DNA of 64,000 nt from Planococcus lenghuensis (GTDB lineage Bacteria > Bacillota > Bacilli > Bacillales_A > Planococcaceae): assembly GCF_001999905.1 (NCBI RefSeq), contig NZ_CP019640.1:982501-1046500 (forward strand). The letters run 5' to 3'. The position numbers and the translations under genes were made by a program. Positions 51,736 through 61,313 of this stretch are shown one piece after another (within the stretch, counting starts at the first letter, position 1; every line of letters starts with the position of its first letter). A model generated the notes under the pieces. That model worked only from the letters and a program-made list of their open reading frames with translations, made no database searches and was not told where the DNA came from.

Positions 51736-52365
51736 ATGTTCACCGGTATTATAGAAGAAATCGGCCACGTTTCAGCAATCCGGCGCAAACCGCAGGCGCT
51801 GGAATTGACCATTGCCTGCTCGGTCGTTCTCGAAGATGTGAAACGGGGAGACAGCATTGCGGTGAATGGCGTCTGCCTGACCGTATCAGAGTTCGGCAAA
51901 GCCCATTTTACAGCAGACGTCATTCCGGAAACGGTGAAATCGACGACCATGAACAACCTGCGGACCGGTTCCCGTGTGAATCTGGAGCGGGCGATGGCCG
52001 CAAATGGCCGATTCGGCGGTCATTTCGTGAATGGCCATATCGATGGCGTCGGAACGATTCGGGCAGTTAAAGCCGAGTCGAACGCTATAACAAAAACAAT
52101 CGAACTTGGTGCTGATCTGATGAAATATATGATCGTAAAAGGTTCTGTGGCGGTGGATGGCACGTCACTGACTGTGTTTGACGTCGGCCGGAATTCCATT
52201 GCGATCTCGCTGATTCCTACGACCCAGGAGGATTCCCTTCTTGGTGGAAAAGGAATCGGTGATTCCGTGAACATCGAATGTGATTTGCTTGCAAAGTACA
52301 CGGAACGGACAATGTCGGCGCAGCCGGGCATTACACGGAGTTATTTAGCGGAACATGGATTTTGA
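51736..52365 (+). CDS. ribE: Riboflavin synthase alpha chain RibE
   Basis: A 209-residue enzyme that dismutates two 6,7-dimethyl-8-ribityllumazine molecules to riboflavin. Two homologous lumazine-binding repeats are visible, the first from [12 protein letters not shown] with [12 protein letters not shown] and NLERAM, the second from [12 protein letters not shown] with [11 protein letters not shown]. The start is immediately after the ribD stop codon, with AAGGAGG inside the ribD end. Confidence 0.97.
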   Translation: MFTGIIEEIGHVSAIRRKPQALELTIACSVVLEDVKRGDSIAVNGVCLTVSEFGKAHFTADVIPETVKSTTMNNLRTGSRVNLERAMAANGRFGGHFVNGHIDGVGTIRAVKAESNAITKTIELGADLMKYMIVKGSVAVDGTSLTVFDVGRNSIAISLIPTTQEDSLLGGKGIGDSVNIECDLLAKYTERTMSAQPGITRSYLAEHGF

Positions 52366-52379
52366 CAGGAGGGTACCAT

Positions 52380-53573
52380 ATGTTTTATTCAACAGAGGAA
52401 GCGGTCCGGGATTTAAAAGCAGGCAAAGCAGTTATCGTCATTGACGATGAAGACCGGGAGAATGAAGGGGATTTTGTTGCGCTTGCTGAACAGGCATCAC
52501 CGGAAATTGTCAACCTGATGGCAACAGAAGGCAGAGGGCTTATCTGTGTGCCGGTTGCCAAGGAGATCGCAGACCGGCTTCAGCTGGATCCAATGACCGA
52601 TCGGAACACCGATCACCATGGGACTGCTTTCACCATCAGTATTGATCACCGGGACACTACAACCGGTATCAGTGCATTCGAACGTTCCCATACGATTTTG
52701 CGCATGCTGGATGCAGACGCGAAAGCTGCGGACTTCAAGCGGCCAGGCCATATTTTTCCGTTGATCGCCAAAGAAGGCGGTGTCCTCCGTCGGGCTGGTC
52801 ACACGGAAGCGGCAGTTGACTTGGCGCGGCTCGCAGGTGCAGCACCGGCCGGCGTCATTTGTGAAATCATGAACCCGGACGGAAGCATGGCACGGGTCGG
52901 TGATCTTCAGAAAGTGGCAGAGCGGCTCGGGATGGGGATTTTGACGATTCAGGAACTGATTGCCTATAAACAGAAAAACGAACGGCTGATTTCAAAAGAA
53001 GTCGAAATTACACTGCCGACAAGCTACGGGGAATTTCGGGTCGCGGGTTATACTGAAGTGTTGACCGGACAGGATCATGTGGCGCTGATTAAAGGAGATA
53101 TCAATCCGGAAGAACCGGTCCTTGTACGTGTGCATTCCGAATGCCTGACGGGTGATGTATTCGGCTCATATAAATGTGATTGCGGTCCCCAGCTCCATGC
53201 GGCGATGAAGCAGATTGAAGCGGCGGATAATGGTGTACTGCTGTATATGCGTCAGGAAGGCCGCGGTATCGGGCTGATCAATAAGCTGAAAGCATATAAA
53301 CTGCAGGCGGAAGGGTACGATACAGTGGAAGCGAACCGCCAGCTCGGTTTTGCGGATGATCTTCGCGATTATGGCATCGGTGCACAAATCCTTCGCGATT
53401 TGGGTATCCGGAAGATGCGGCTTTTGACGAATAACCCGCGTAAGATTGCAGGGATTGGCGGTTATGGACTGGAAGTGACCGAGCGGGTCGCATTGGAAAC
53501 ACCTGCAACAGAAGACAACGAAGCATATATGAAGACAAAAAAATCCAAGCTGGGCCACTTGCTCAACTTGTAA
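52380..53573 (+). CDS. ribBA: Bifunctional DHBP synthase/GTP cyclohydrolase II RibBA
   Basis: A 397-residue fusion. The N-terminal domain (1-200) makes 3,4-dihydroxy-2-butanone 4-phosphate and carries the acidic loop [20 protein letters not shown] and [13 protein letters not shown]. The C-terminal domain (205-397) opens GTP to start riboflavin synthesis and has the zinc site [18 protein letters not shown] and [10 protein letters not shown]. The start at 52380 follows CAGGAGGG; the longer TTG frame is not needed. Second enzyme gene class of the rib operon. Confidence 0.97.
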   Translation: MFYSTEEAVRDLKAGKAVIVIDDEDRENEGDFVALAEQASPEIVNLMATEGRGLICVPVAKEIADRLQLDPMTDRNTDHHGTAFTISIDHRDTTTGISAFERSHTILRMLDADAKAADFKRPGHIFPLIAKEGGVLRRAGHTEAAVDLARLAGAAPAGVICEIMNPDGSMARVGDLQKVAERLGMGILTIQELIAYKQKNERLISKEVEITLPTSYGEFRVAGYTEVLTGQDHVALIKGDINPEEPVLVRVHSECLTGDVFGSYKCDCGPQLHAAMKQIEAADNGVLLYMRQEGRGIGLINKLKAYKLQAEGYDTVEANRQLGFADDLRDYGIGAQILRDLGIRKMRLLTNNPRKIAGIGGYGLEVTERVALETPATEDNEAYMKTKKSKLGHLLNL

Positions 53574-53585
53574 AGGAGACAGAAC

Positions 53586-54050
53586 ATGGCTACTCATTTT
53601 GAAGGATTTTTGAATGGACAGGGACTGCGAATCGGCATTGTCGTCGGGCGGTTCAATGAATTTATTACAAGCAAGTTATTGAGTGGTGCGGAAGATGCGC
53701 TTCGGCGGCACGGAGTGGAAGAAGAGAATGTATCGGTCGCCTGGGTGCCGGGGGCGTTTGAAATTCCCCTCGTGGCAAAGAAAATGGCGATGAGCGGCAA
53801 GTATGATGCAGTGATCACACTCGGGACCGTTATTCGCGGCGCGACTCCTCACTTCGATTACGTGTGCAGTGAAGCAGCGAAAGGCGTATCCCGTGCAGCC
53901 GACCAGTCAGGTATTCCTGTCATTTTCGGTGTGCTGACGACCGATTCCATCGAACAGGCGATTGAGCGGGCAGGCACAAAAGCCGGCAACAAAGGTTGGG
54001 AAGCGGCAGCCAATGCGATTGAAATGGCGAACCTGGTGAAAAACTTATAA
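53586..54050 (+). CDS. ribH: 6,7-dimethyl-8-ribityllumazine synthase RibH
   Basis: A 154-residue lumazine synthase (beta subunit), which condenses 5-amino-6-ribitylaminouracil with dihydroxybutanone phosphate and typically assembles as a 60-mer capsid. [44 protein letters not shown] (with the catalytic His) and [19 protein letters not shown] are the family hallmarks. AAAGGAGAC precedes the ATG. Last gene of the operon. Confidence 0.97.
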   Translation: MATHFEGFLNGQGLRIGIVVGRFNEFITSKLLSGAEDALRRHGVEEENVSVAWVPGAFEIPLVAKKMAMSGKYDAVITLGTVIRGATPHFDYVCSEAAKGVSRAADQSGIPVIFGVLTTDSIEQAIERAGTKAGNKGWEAAANAIEMANLVKNL

Positions 54051-54064
54051 ACCGATCAAAAAGA

Positions 54065-54095
54065 GGACCGACTCATTTCTGAGCCGGTCCTTTTT
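54065..54095. terminator. Bidirectional terminator between ribH and yhaA
   Basis: GGACCGACTCA/TGAGCCGGTCC (one G-U) with TTTC loop and A/T runs on both sides. Confidence 0.9.
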
Positions 54096-54098
54096 CTC

Positions 54099-55274
54099 TT
54101 ATTTGTCGTGAACGCCGATTGCGGCAGCCCCGAGTGTCTTGGCGGCAAGGACCATTGCCCGTTCGTCGAAATCGAAGCGGGGGTGGTGATGGGGATAGAC
54201 CCGCTTCTCGTCTTCAAGCATGGCGCCGGTGAAGAAGAAGCTTCCCGGAACATGCTGCATGTAATAAGCGAAATCTTCACCGCCCATTTGAGGTGCACTT
54301 TCAGCCACGGCATCAACGCCGGGTACCTGCTCGGCTGTCTCTTTCAAATACATCGTCTCATTTTCATGGTTATCCACAGTCGGATAGCCGCGGACAAAAT
54401 CGAATTCAATCTCACAGTTTGCAGCTTCAGCTGTTCCCCGGATGATCCGGCCCATTTCCTGTTCGATCAGCGTACGGGTCTCTTCACTGAACGTCCGGAC
54501 TGTTCCATGAAGCTGAGCCTCATCTGCGATGATATTGAAGGAATTTTCCGCTTTAAACGTACCGATTGACAGCACGGCCGGTTCTAAAGGATCAACCCGC
54601 CGGGATACAATTTGCTGCAAAGCAGTGACAAGCTGAGCACCAATGGCGACCGCATCTTTCGTTTCATGCGGCATCGCGCCATGGCCGCCCCGGCCTTTTA
54701 CTTTGATCTCAAAGCGATCAGCTGCAGCCATGATCGGCCCAACCCGGTACTCAATTTGCCTGAAGGGTTTCGTCGACCACAGATGAGTGCCGAAAATGAC
54801 GTCCACACCGTCGAGACAGCCATCTTCGATCATAGAAATTGCGCCGCCCGGCTGGTATTCTTCAGCGTGCTGATGAATAAGGACATACGTGCCCGGCAGT
54901 TCATCTTTCAGTTCATGAAGGGTCTTGCCAAGTGTCAGGAGCGTCGCTGTATGCCCATCATGTCCGCAGGCATGCATGACGCCTTCCACTGTTGATTTAT
55001 ACTCACAATCTTTTTCATCGTGAATCGGCAGTGCATCGAAATCAGCGCGAAGCGCAACCGTTTTACCTGGCTTGCCGCCGCGGACAGTAGCAACTACACC
55101 ATTGCCGCCGACATTCGTACGCACCTCCACGCCGAGATCCCGATAAAAATCAGCGATGTACTTGGCTGTTTTCGTCTCTTTGAAAGAAGGTTCCGGATTC
55201 ATGTGCAGATAGCGGCGGATTTCCACCATATCATTAAATCGGCTATCCAGCTTTTTGTATAACTCATTCAACAT
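54099..55274 (-). CDS. yhaA: M20-family amidohydrolase (YhaA-like)
   Basis: A 391-residue metal-dependent amidohydrolase of the M20D type (N-acyl-amino acid or hippurate hydrolase). Metal ligands are in LRADFDALPI, MHACGHDGHTA (residues near 100-110), HQHAEEYQPGGA and the C-terminal GGEDFAYYMQHVPG. It probably releases amino acids from N-acyl compounds in the cytoplasm. ATG at 55274 with AGAGGTG upstream is preferred over the GTG three codons before it. B. subtilis yhaA lies in the same region. Confidence 0.92.
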   Translation of the reverse strand: MLNELYKKLDSRFNDMVEIRRYLHMNPEPSFKETKTAKYIADFYRDLGVEVRTNVGGNGVVATVRGGKPGKTVALRADFDALPIHDEKDCEYKSTVEGVMHACGHDGHTATLLTLGKTLHELKDELPGTYVLIHQHAEEYQPGGAISMIEDGCLDGVDVIFGTHLWSTKPFRQIEYRVGPIMAAADRFEIKVKGRGGHGAMPHETKDAVAIGAQLVTALQQIVSRRVDPLEPAVLSIGTFKAENSFNIIADEAQLHGTVRTFSEETRTLIEQEMGRIIRGTAEAANCEIEFDFVRGYPTVDNHENETMYLKETAEQVPGVDAVAESAPQMGGEDFAYYMQHVPGSFFFTGAMLEDEKRVYPHHHPRFDFDERAMVLAAKTLGAAAIGVHDK

Positions 55275-55322
55275 ATGCAACACCTCTAAAGTCAGAATTC
55301 TTGTACTTCTTTAGAGTAGCAT

Positions 55323-55350
55323 AAAAAAAGAGCGGAGGCGCTCTTTTTTT
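55323..55350. terminator. Bidirectional terminator-like hairpin
   Basis: AAAAAAAGAGCG/CGCTCTTTTTTT around GAGG. Serves the antiporter gene on the minus strand. Confidence 0.85.
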
Positions 55351-56345
55351 CAATAGATGAAATTCAAATAAGAAGCGGTGAAGTACACAAGCAAAATCAG
55401 AATGGCCGGAGCTGTATATGTCGCCAATGAACCGGTTTTCCCCCTGCGGAGCATATACAGCACAAGAAGAGCCATGGCGATTACACCGGATGCGATAATA
55501 ACATGCGCACCGGATGCCGCTGACAATACAGCGCCATCCCGATAAGAAAGATCCGCAACTGCTAAGATCACCATGTTGAAAATATTACTGCCTAAAATAG
55601 AACCGACAGCAAGATTAGCATTGTTCAGCCGCAGGGCAATGAAGACTGAGACGGCTTCAGGAAGTGAAGTCGTCGCAGCAATCAGGAAGCTGCCGACAAA
55701 GCTTGAACCAAGTCCTGTTACAACCGCAATCCGGTCACCCAGCACAGACAAGGCAGTACCGGCTGCCATGATCAGAAGTGCCGCAAGTGCAAAGCGGATG
55801 CCTGCCTGCCGAATGGACAGCATGGATTGCGCACGCACGGGTGAATCAGGAGCAGATGCCGGTTCCGCAGGTTCCAGGGGCGGACTCGGCAGTCTGCTGA
55901 TTACTGCCATACCGATGGCATAGAACAGCAGAATGATTATTGTATCAATGCCAACACCAAAAATAGAGGCGTCGATTTCGAGATATAATGCTGTAAGCGC
56001 AAGTACGGTCAGGAAAAGGCCAAGCAAGGCTGTGTATGTATGTGCATAGCTTGCCTGTTCAAGAAGCTTGCGCCTCCGGTAAGCAATATCAAAAACTGCT
56101 AAGATAAATAAATTGAATAAATTCGACCCGAATACATTACCGACAGCGATATCAGCATTGCCGATTATGCCGGCTGATATGCTCGTTGTCACTTCCGGGA
56201 GGGATGTGGCGCCTGCGAGGAGAAGTGTGCCGACCATCATGCCACCGAGGGCCGACTTCTCACTAATTACGTCAGCATAAGAAGATAATTTGATGGCAGC
56301 AAAAACCGTCACTGCCGCTGCGAGGATAAAATAAACAAAAACCAT
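55350..56345 (-). CDS. Ca2+:cation antiporter (CaCA family, YrbG-like)
   Basis: A 331-residue sodium/calcium exchanger family protein with about ten helices in two inverted halves. The alpha-repeat signatures are GTLLLAGATSLPEVTTSIS with GNVFGSNLFNLF in the first half, and IAATTSLPEAVSVFI with GSILGSNIFNMVI in the second. The central hydrophilic loop is short. The start has AAAGGAG upstream. It is transcribed toward yhaA but separated by a terminator. Confidence 0.9.
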   Translation of the reverse strand: MVFVYFILAAAVTVFAAIKLSSYADVISEKSALGGMMVGTLLLAGATSLPEVTTSISAGIIGNADIAVGNVFGSNLFNLFILAVFDIAYRRRKLLEQASYAHTYTALLGLFLTVLALTALYLEIDASIFGVGIDTIIILLFYAIGMAVISRLPSPPLEPAEPASAPDSPVRAQSMLSIRQAGIRFALAALLIMAAGTALSVLGDRIAVVTGLGSSFVGSFLIAATTSLPEAVSVFIALRLNNANLAVGSILGSNIFNMVILAVADLSYRDGAVLSAASGAHVIIASGVIAMALLVLYMLRRGKTGSLATYTAPAILILLVYFTASYLNFIY

Positions 56346-56370
56346 CGGCTAAACTCCTTTCAGTATGGAA

Positions 56371-56397
56371 AGCCTCCCGTTATTTCAACGGGAGGCT
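56371..56397 (-). terminator. Hairpin after hmoB
   Basis: AGCCTCCCGTT/AACGGGAGGCT stem; on the minus strand it is followed only by TTTCC, so termination may be inefficient. Confidence 0.65.
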
Positions 56398-56405
56398 GGC
56401 ATTGA

Positions 56406-56915
56406 TTATTCATCGTCCGGTTTAGCCCAGTATGTCGTGACGTATGACGAACCGGAGAAAATTTCCTGGCTTTTCAGTCCGCTTCCCGAATCACGCTGAG
56501 CATGGGCCTCCTTGTATGCCTGTGATTGCTTCCATTTTTCAAAAAAGATGGGGGCTTCCCACTCTGTTAGGACAACATACGTATCGGATTTCACCGGCCG
56601 GAGTAAACGGAAGGCAATAAACCCGGGTTCATTTTCAACTGCTCCGGCCCGGTTGGTGAAGCGATGTTCGAAAATCGGACGGCCTTCATCGGTCACCGGG
56701 ATATTATTGAAGACAAAAAAGCCTTTTTCCTTCAATTCACCCACGCTGCTGATTACTTCAAAACGGCGCGGAGTGGCAAATTTCGTTTTTTTCTCCGTCT
56801 CGTGGAGCACGAGTGTCGTATTTTCGCCCTGCATGACGACCATTGTTTCGTCTGCGTGCTTCTCACGGAGCTTCTGCATATACTCATATGTGCCTGTGGT
56901 CATGTAAAGATTCAA
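56406..56915 (-). CDS. hmoB: Haem-degrading monooxygenase HmoB
   Basis: A 169-residue protein with a C-terminal antibiotic-biosynthesis-monooxygenase (ferredoxin-like dimer) domain, corresponding to B. subtilis HmoB (YhgC), which opens haem and releases iron. The segments FNNIPVTDEGRPIFEHRF, GFIAFRLLRPVKSDTYVVLT and WEAPIFFEKWKQSQAYKEAH fit this family. The start is TTG (56915) with GAAGGAGG upstream. It is divergent from hemE, the arrangement known in B. subtilis, placing haem breakdown beside haem synthesis. Confidence 0.9.
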   Translation of the reverse strand: MNLYMTTGTYEYMQKLREKHADETMVVMQGENTTLVLHETEKKTKFATPRRFEVISSVGELKEKGFFVFNNIPVTDEGRPIFEHRFTNRAGAVENEPGFIAFRLLRPVKSDTYVVLTEWEAPIFFEKWKQSQAYKEAHAQRDSGSGLKSQEIFSGSSYVTTYWAKPDDE

Positions 56916-57030
56916 CCAAAACGCCTCCTTCTATCCTCTTCGTATCTGTTCTTCTCTATTATAAACTTCCCGGAAACGAAACCGGCAAAACAATCTATGA
57001 CGAAACCGTGAATCAGGAAACGTCTTTTTT

Positions 57031-57059
57031 ATGACATTTCAGTTCCGTCCCTATACAAT
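57031..57059 (+). promoter_or_regulatory. Promoter of hemEHY
   Basis: ATGACA (57031-57036), 17-base spacer, TACAAT (57054-57059). The spacer overlaps one arm of a long inverted repeat. Confidence 0.6.
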
Positions 57060-57104
57060 GTAGAATGGAGCGTCTATAGTGTAAGCGAATATAGAACGGA
57101 ACTG
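57040..57104. repeat. Inverted repeat flanking the hemE transcription start
   Basis: CAGTTCCGT-CC-CTATA (57040-57055) and TATAG-A-ACGGAACTG (57090-57104) are reverse complements apart from the short linker. One arm is in the promoter spacer, the other about 30 bases into the transcript, so it cannot form an RNA stem and looks like a two-site operator. Confidence 0.5.
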
Positions 57105-57127
57105 AACATAGAAGGGAAGACTGATTT

Positions 57128-58177
57128 ATGCCACAGGAGTTTAATGACACTTATCTGCGTGCAGCCCGGGGACAGAAAACTGATCATGTACCGGTCTGGT
57201 TCATGCGGCAGGCAGGGCGTTCGCAGCCGGAATACCGAAAATTGAAAGAGAAGTACTCTCTTGAAGAAATTACGAAACAGCCAGAGCTGTGCGCGTATGT
57301 AACAAAGCTGCCGGTTGACCAATATAATGTCGACGCAGCAATTTTGTATAAGGATATCGTGACGCCGCTCCCTGCAATCGGTGTGGATGTCGAAATTAAG
57401 GCTGGCGTCGGACCTGTCATTTCGAATCCGATCCGTTCAGCTGCAGATGTAGCAAAGTTGGGCGAAATCCATCCGGAACAAGACGTGCCGTATGTGCTTG
57501 AGACCATCCGGCTCTTGACCCGGGAACAGCTGAATGTGCCACTGATCGGCTTTGCCGGCGCACCGTTTACGTTAGCGAGTTACATGATTGAAGGCGGACC
57601 ATCCCGCAGCTACAATAAAACGAAAGCATTGATGGTCTCAGAGCCTGAGACATGGTTCGCACTGATGGATAAGCTGGCGGATACAATCATTCCATATATG
57701 AAAGCACAGATTCAGGCTGGTGCGAAAGCGATTCAAGTGTTTGATTCGTGGGTGGGAGCGCTGAATAAAGAAGACTATCGTATTTTTATCAAACCGGTTA
57801 TGGACCGGATTTTCCGCGAGCTCCGGGAAGAAGGAGTGCCGCTGACGATTTTCGGTGTCGGTGCGAGCCATCTGGCACTGGAATGGCATGATCTGCCGGT
57901 GGATGTTGTCGGCCTTGACTGGCGGCTGCCGATTCGCGAAGCGCGGGAAATGGGCATGACAAAGACTGTGCAGGGTAATTTTGATCCTTCCTATCTGCTG
58001 GCTGACTGGCCGGTGATTGAAGAACGGGCAAAAGCGATTCTTGACCAGGGTTTGGAGACGGACGGTTATATTTTCAATCTTGGCCATGGCGTATTCCCGG
58101 AAGTGAATCCGGATACCCTGAAACGGCTGACTGCATTTGTACATGAATACAGTGCAAAACATAAAGCGAATTCTTAA
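57128..58177 (+). CDS. hemE: Uroporphyrinogen decarboxylase HemE
   Basis: A 349-residue TIM-barrel enzyme that removes four carboxyl groups from uroporphyrinogen III to give coproporphyrinogen [17 protein letters not shown] near residue 20 (substrate-binding arginines), [31 protein letters not shown] and FDSWVGAL are conserved. AGAAGGGAAG precedes the ATG. First gene of hemE-hemH-hemY. Confidence 0.97.
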   Translation: MPQEFNDTYLRAARGQKTDHVPVWFMRQAGRSQPEYRKLKEKYSLEEITKQPELCAYVTKLPVDQYNVDAAILYKDIVTPLPAIGVDVEIKAGVGPVISNPIRSAADVAKLGEIHPEQDVPYVLETIRLLTREQLNVPLIGFAGAPFTLASYMIEGGPSRSYNKTKALMVSEPETWFALMDKLADTIIPYMKAQIQAGAKAIQVFDSWVGALNKEDYRIFIKPVMDRIFRELREEGVPLTIFGVGASHLALEWHDLPVDVVGLDWRLPIREAREMGMTKTVQGNFDPSYLLADWPVIEERAKAILDQGLETDGYIFNLGHGVFPEVNPDTLKRLTAFVHEYSAKHKANS

Positions 58178-58198
58178 ACTGATATGAGGTGACGGATG

Positions 58199-59131
58199 AT
58201 GAAAAAAACAATGGGCTTGTTGGTGATGGCTTATGGCACGCCATATACCGAAGATGATATAGAACGCTATTATACGCATATCCGGCATGGCAGAAAGCCA
58301 AGCCAGGAAAGCATCGATGATCTTCGCTCGCGCTATGAAGCGATCGGGGGCATCTCTCCGCTTGCAGCAATCACAAAACAACAGGGAGAAGCGCTGTGCG
58401 CCCGGTTGAACGAAGTGCAGGATGAAGTTGAATTTAAGGTGTATTTTGGATTGAAGCATATTGAACCATTCGTAGAAGATGCAGTAGAAGCGATGCATCG
58501 TGACGGGATTCAGGAAGCAGTATCGATTGTACTTGCCCCGCATTTTTCTACATTTTCGATTAAATCTTATAACGGACGTGCAAAAGAAGCAGCTGCAAAA
58601 TTGGGCGGGCCGCATATCGTATCTGTGGAAAGCTGGTATGATGAGCCGAAATTCATCCAGTACTGGAGCTCAAAAGTAAAAGAAATTCTTGATCCCATGT
58701 CGGAAGAAGCAAAAAGGAAAACTTGCCTGGTGGTTTCGGCTCATTCACTGCCTGAAAAAATCACCCAGGCTGGTGATCCGTATCCGGAACAATTGCATGA
58801 AACAGCCCGCCTGGTTGCAGAGCAGTCCGGTGCGAAAAATGTGGTGGTCGGCTGGCAGAGTGCCGGACAGACACCTGAACCGTGGCTTGGTCCGGATGTA
58901 CAGGATTTAACACGGGACTTATTCGAACATGAAGGATACACAGCGTTCATTTACACCCCAGTTGGCTTTGTCGCAGACCATCTGGAAGTATTGTATGACA
59001 ATGATTATGAATGTAAGGTGGTCTGTGACGATGTTGGGGCTGACTATTACCGGCCGGCGATGCCAAACACGGATCCTCTTTTTATCGATGCCATGGCGGA
59101 TGCAGTCCTGAAAAAACTCGGCAGCGAGTGA
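58199..59131 (+). CDS. hemH: Coproporphyrin III ferrochelatase (HemH/CpfC)
   Basis: A 310-residue ferrochelatase. It opens with [20 protein letters not shown] and contains [13 protein letters not shown] (metal-binding His), SAHSLPEKI and [15 protein letters not shown] (catalytic Glu). In Firmicutes this enzyme inserts iron into coproporphyrin III as part of the coproporphyrin-dependent haem route (established). Two ATGs (58196 and 58199) follow GAGGTG; the second is better spaced. Confidence 0.96.
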   Translation: MKKTMGLLVMAYGTPYTEDDIERYYTHIRHGRKPSQESIDDLRSRYEAIGGISPLAAITKQQGEALCARLNEVQDEVEFKVYFGLKHIEPFVEDAVEAMHRDGIQEAVSIVLAPHFSTFSIKSYNGRAKEAAAKLGGPHIVSVESWYDEPKFIQYWSSKVKEILDPMSEEAKRKTCLVVSAHSLPEKITQAGDPYPEQLHETARLVAEQSGAKNVVVGWQSAGQTPEPWLGPDVQDLTRDLFEHEGYTAFIYTPVGFVADHLEVLYDNDYECKVVCDDVGADYYRPAMPNTDPLFIDAMADAVLKKLGSE

Positions 59132-59156
59132 GTTCATAACGGAAGTGTGATAAACA

Positions 59157-60553
59157 GTGACGGAAACAATGCGGAAAGTAACAGTAATCGGCGGTGGTAT
59201 TACCGGTCTTTCGACAGCTTTTTATCTGCAGAAGGAAGCGCGGGAGAGAGGCATCTCGCTTGAACTGACGCTGATTGAAGCGGCGCATCGGCTCGGCGGT
59301 AAAATCCAGACTATAAAACGGGACGGGTTTATCATAGAGCGGGGGCCGGATGCATTTTTAGCACGGAAGGACAGCATGCGAACGCTGGTGAAAGAATTAG
59401 GACTGGAAAGCGAACTCATCAGAAGTTCAGCAGGACAGACCTTTGTTTTGGCAGGTGAAGAGCTTCATCCGGTGCCGGGCGGCTCGGCGTACCGGGGGAT
59501 TTCACTCCGTTTCTGACAAGCAATCTTTTATCATGGAGCGGGAAAATGCGGGCGGCAGCCGATTTGGTGCTTCCGAAGTCGGCAGAATCCGGCGATCAGT
59601 CCGTCGGCACGTTCTTCCGCCGGCGTTTCGGCAGGGAGATCGTCGATAACCTTATTGAGCCGCTGCTGTCAGGCATTTATGCCGGGGATATCGACCGGCT
59701 GAGCCTGGAAGCGACATTTCCGCAGTTTCGTCAATTGGAGCGAGAGCACAGAAGCCTGATATTCGGCATAAGAAAATCCATCTCACATGCCGGTCCGCAG
59801 CCGCTTAATCCGGGGGAAGGCATATATCATACATTCCGGGGCGGACTCAGTACGGTTGTGCGTAAGCTGGAAGCAGCACTGTCAGATGCCGCGATTTTAA
59901 AAGGGGTAAAAGCTGAACACATCAGTCAGACAGAGACCGGAGTGTCATTATCCTTGAATAATAAATCAGTCATTGAAGCAGATGCTGTGGTGCTGGCTGT
60001 GCCGCATTTTGCAGCACGGCAGCTTTTCCAGTCATTTGGACTTCTTGAGAGTCTTACGGACATGCCTTCCGCTACCATTGCATCCATTTCACTGGCGTTT
60101 CGGGCAGATGCCATTCAGCAGCCATTGGATGGAACCGGCTTTGTGGTATCCCGTCACAGTGATTCGGCTATCACAGCCTGTACGTGGACGAGCCGAAAGT
60201 GGCCGCACAGTACACCGGAAGGGTTCACCTTGTTCAGAGCATATGTCGGCCGGCGCGGCAATGAAATGATTGTCGACCTGTCAGATTCGGAAATTGAAAA
60301 AGCGGTGCTCGAAGACTTGCAGAAAACGATGAAGATCAGCAGAGAACCGGAATTCATGATTGTATCCCGCTTTCCGAATGCCATGCCGCAATACGCAGTC
60401 GGCCATATGGAACAGGTTGCGAAGGCGAAGGCTGAACTTCATGCAATGTTTCCAATGATCGAACTGGCCGGCAGCTCTTACGGCGGCGTTGGGATTCCCG
60501 ATTGCGTGGCCCAGGGAAGAACAGCCGCCCGCCAGCTGATGGACCGGCTGTAA
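59157..60553 (+). pseudogene. hemY: hemY (cgoX), coproporphyrinogen III oxidase, frameshifted
   Basis: The FAD-dependent oxidase HemY/CgoX is split into two frames. The 5' part (59157-59516) carries the FAD site VIGGGITGLSTAFYLQKE and runs to HPVPGGSA, then reads out of frame to a TGA. The correct continuation LGVPGDFTPFLTSNLLSWSG begins one frame back, at 59483, and runs to 60553, including DQSVGTFFRRRFG, NLIEPLLSGIYAGDIDRLSL and GVGIPDCVAQGR. Together they give the full family length of about 466 residues. The break fits a 7-base deletion between CTCGG repeats near 59483. It may be a true mutation or a sequencing error. Confidence 0.92.
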
Positions 60554-60572
60554 TGGAAAGGATGGGCAATTC

Positions 60573-61067
60573 ATGAGGAAAGTGTGGATGGGGCTGGGAC
60601 TTATAGCTGTTATGACAACAGCTGGTTGTGGAGCAGAAGAAGCTGGGCATAACAGCCCCGAAGAACAAGTTGATGCTGAAGGTACACTGGAAATGATCAC
60701 TGTTGAAATCATAACTTCCGAAACAGCTGAGCCCGGCGATGAAGTTCGGCTTGCCGCCGAAGTGGTGCAGGGAACAGAAGCAGTGGCTGATGCCGATGAA
60801 GTCATGTTTGAAGTTTGGAAATCCGGCCGCCGGGAACAGGGTGAGATGATTGAAGGCATCCATACGGAGAATGGAATTTACGAAGCTTCACGTGTTTTTG
60901 AGGAAAAAGGGCTTTATTTTATACAGGCACATACCAGCGCACGAGGTCTTCATATAATGCCGCAACAGGAAATCACAGTCGGCAATCCGGATTCAGAATC
61001 CATCGAATCAGATGGTAATGAAACCGGAAGTGCAATGGAAAATATGGAAAATCATTTAGAAGAATAA
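60573..61067 (+). CDS. YtkA-like domain lipoprotein
   Basis: A 164-residue lipoprotein with lipobox TAGC at Cys19. After an acidic linker the domain from about residue 40 to 130 (MITVEIITSETAEPGDEVRL, then VMFEVWKSGRREQGEMIEG and HTENGIYEASRVFEEKGLYF) resembles the YtkA/FixH-like immunoglobulin-type fold found in cell-surface and copper or cytochrome assembly proteins. The C-terminal tail is acidic. GAAAGGATGG precedes the ATG. It is 19 bases after hemY and probably co-transcribed with it. Confidence 0.8.
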   Translation: MRKVWMGLGLIAVMTTAGCGAEEAGHNSPEEQVDAEGTLEMITVEIITSETAEPGDEVRLAAEVVQGTEAVADADEVMFEVWKSGRREQGEMIEGIHTENGIYEASRVFEEKGLYFIQAHTSARGLHIMPQQEITVGNPDSESIESDGNETGSAMENMENHLEE

Positions 61068-61073
61068 AGCGGA

Positions 61074-61103
61074 GACCGGTCTGAAACAGGGACCGGTTTT
61101 TTT
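61074..61103 (+). terminator. Terminator of the hem operon
   Basis: ACCGGTC/GACCGGT stem followed by a run of T. Confidence 0.88.
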
Positions 61104-61161
61104 ATTTCTCATGAGCCAGTTGTTTTCCTGAAATAATTATTAGAATTTTAAAAAAACTGTA

Positions 61162-61191
61162 TTGACGAAGCGGTTTGGAAGCGGTTACAAT
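61162..61191 (+). promoter_or_regulatory. Promoter of the sodium:solute symporter operon
   Basis: TTGACG (61162-61167), 18-base spacer, TACAAT (61186-61191). The spacer carries a direct repeat AAGCGGTT and a cre site. Confidence 0.7.
61176..61189 (+). promoter_or_regulatory. Catabolite-responsive element (cre) overlapping the promoter
   Basis: TGGAAGCGGTTACA fits the CcpA consensus TGNAAGCGNTTNCA at every fixed position. It overlaps the -10 box, so CcpA with HPr-Ser-P should repress the symporter operon in the presence of glucose (established mechanism, inferred here). Confidence 0.8.
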
Positions 61192-61313
61192 TAAAGCGTT
61201 ATTTTATTGCAGTCGTCTTTGTGGAGGTGTGGGGTGAAACTGAGCGCTTGCTCAGAATGCAGAAAGGCAATAACGGATGCTTCTGGCCATGGGAATTGAA
61301 AAGGAGGAATGTC

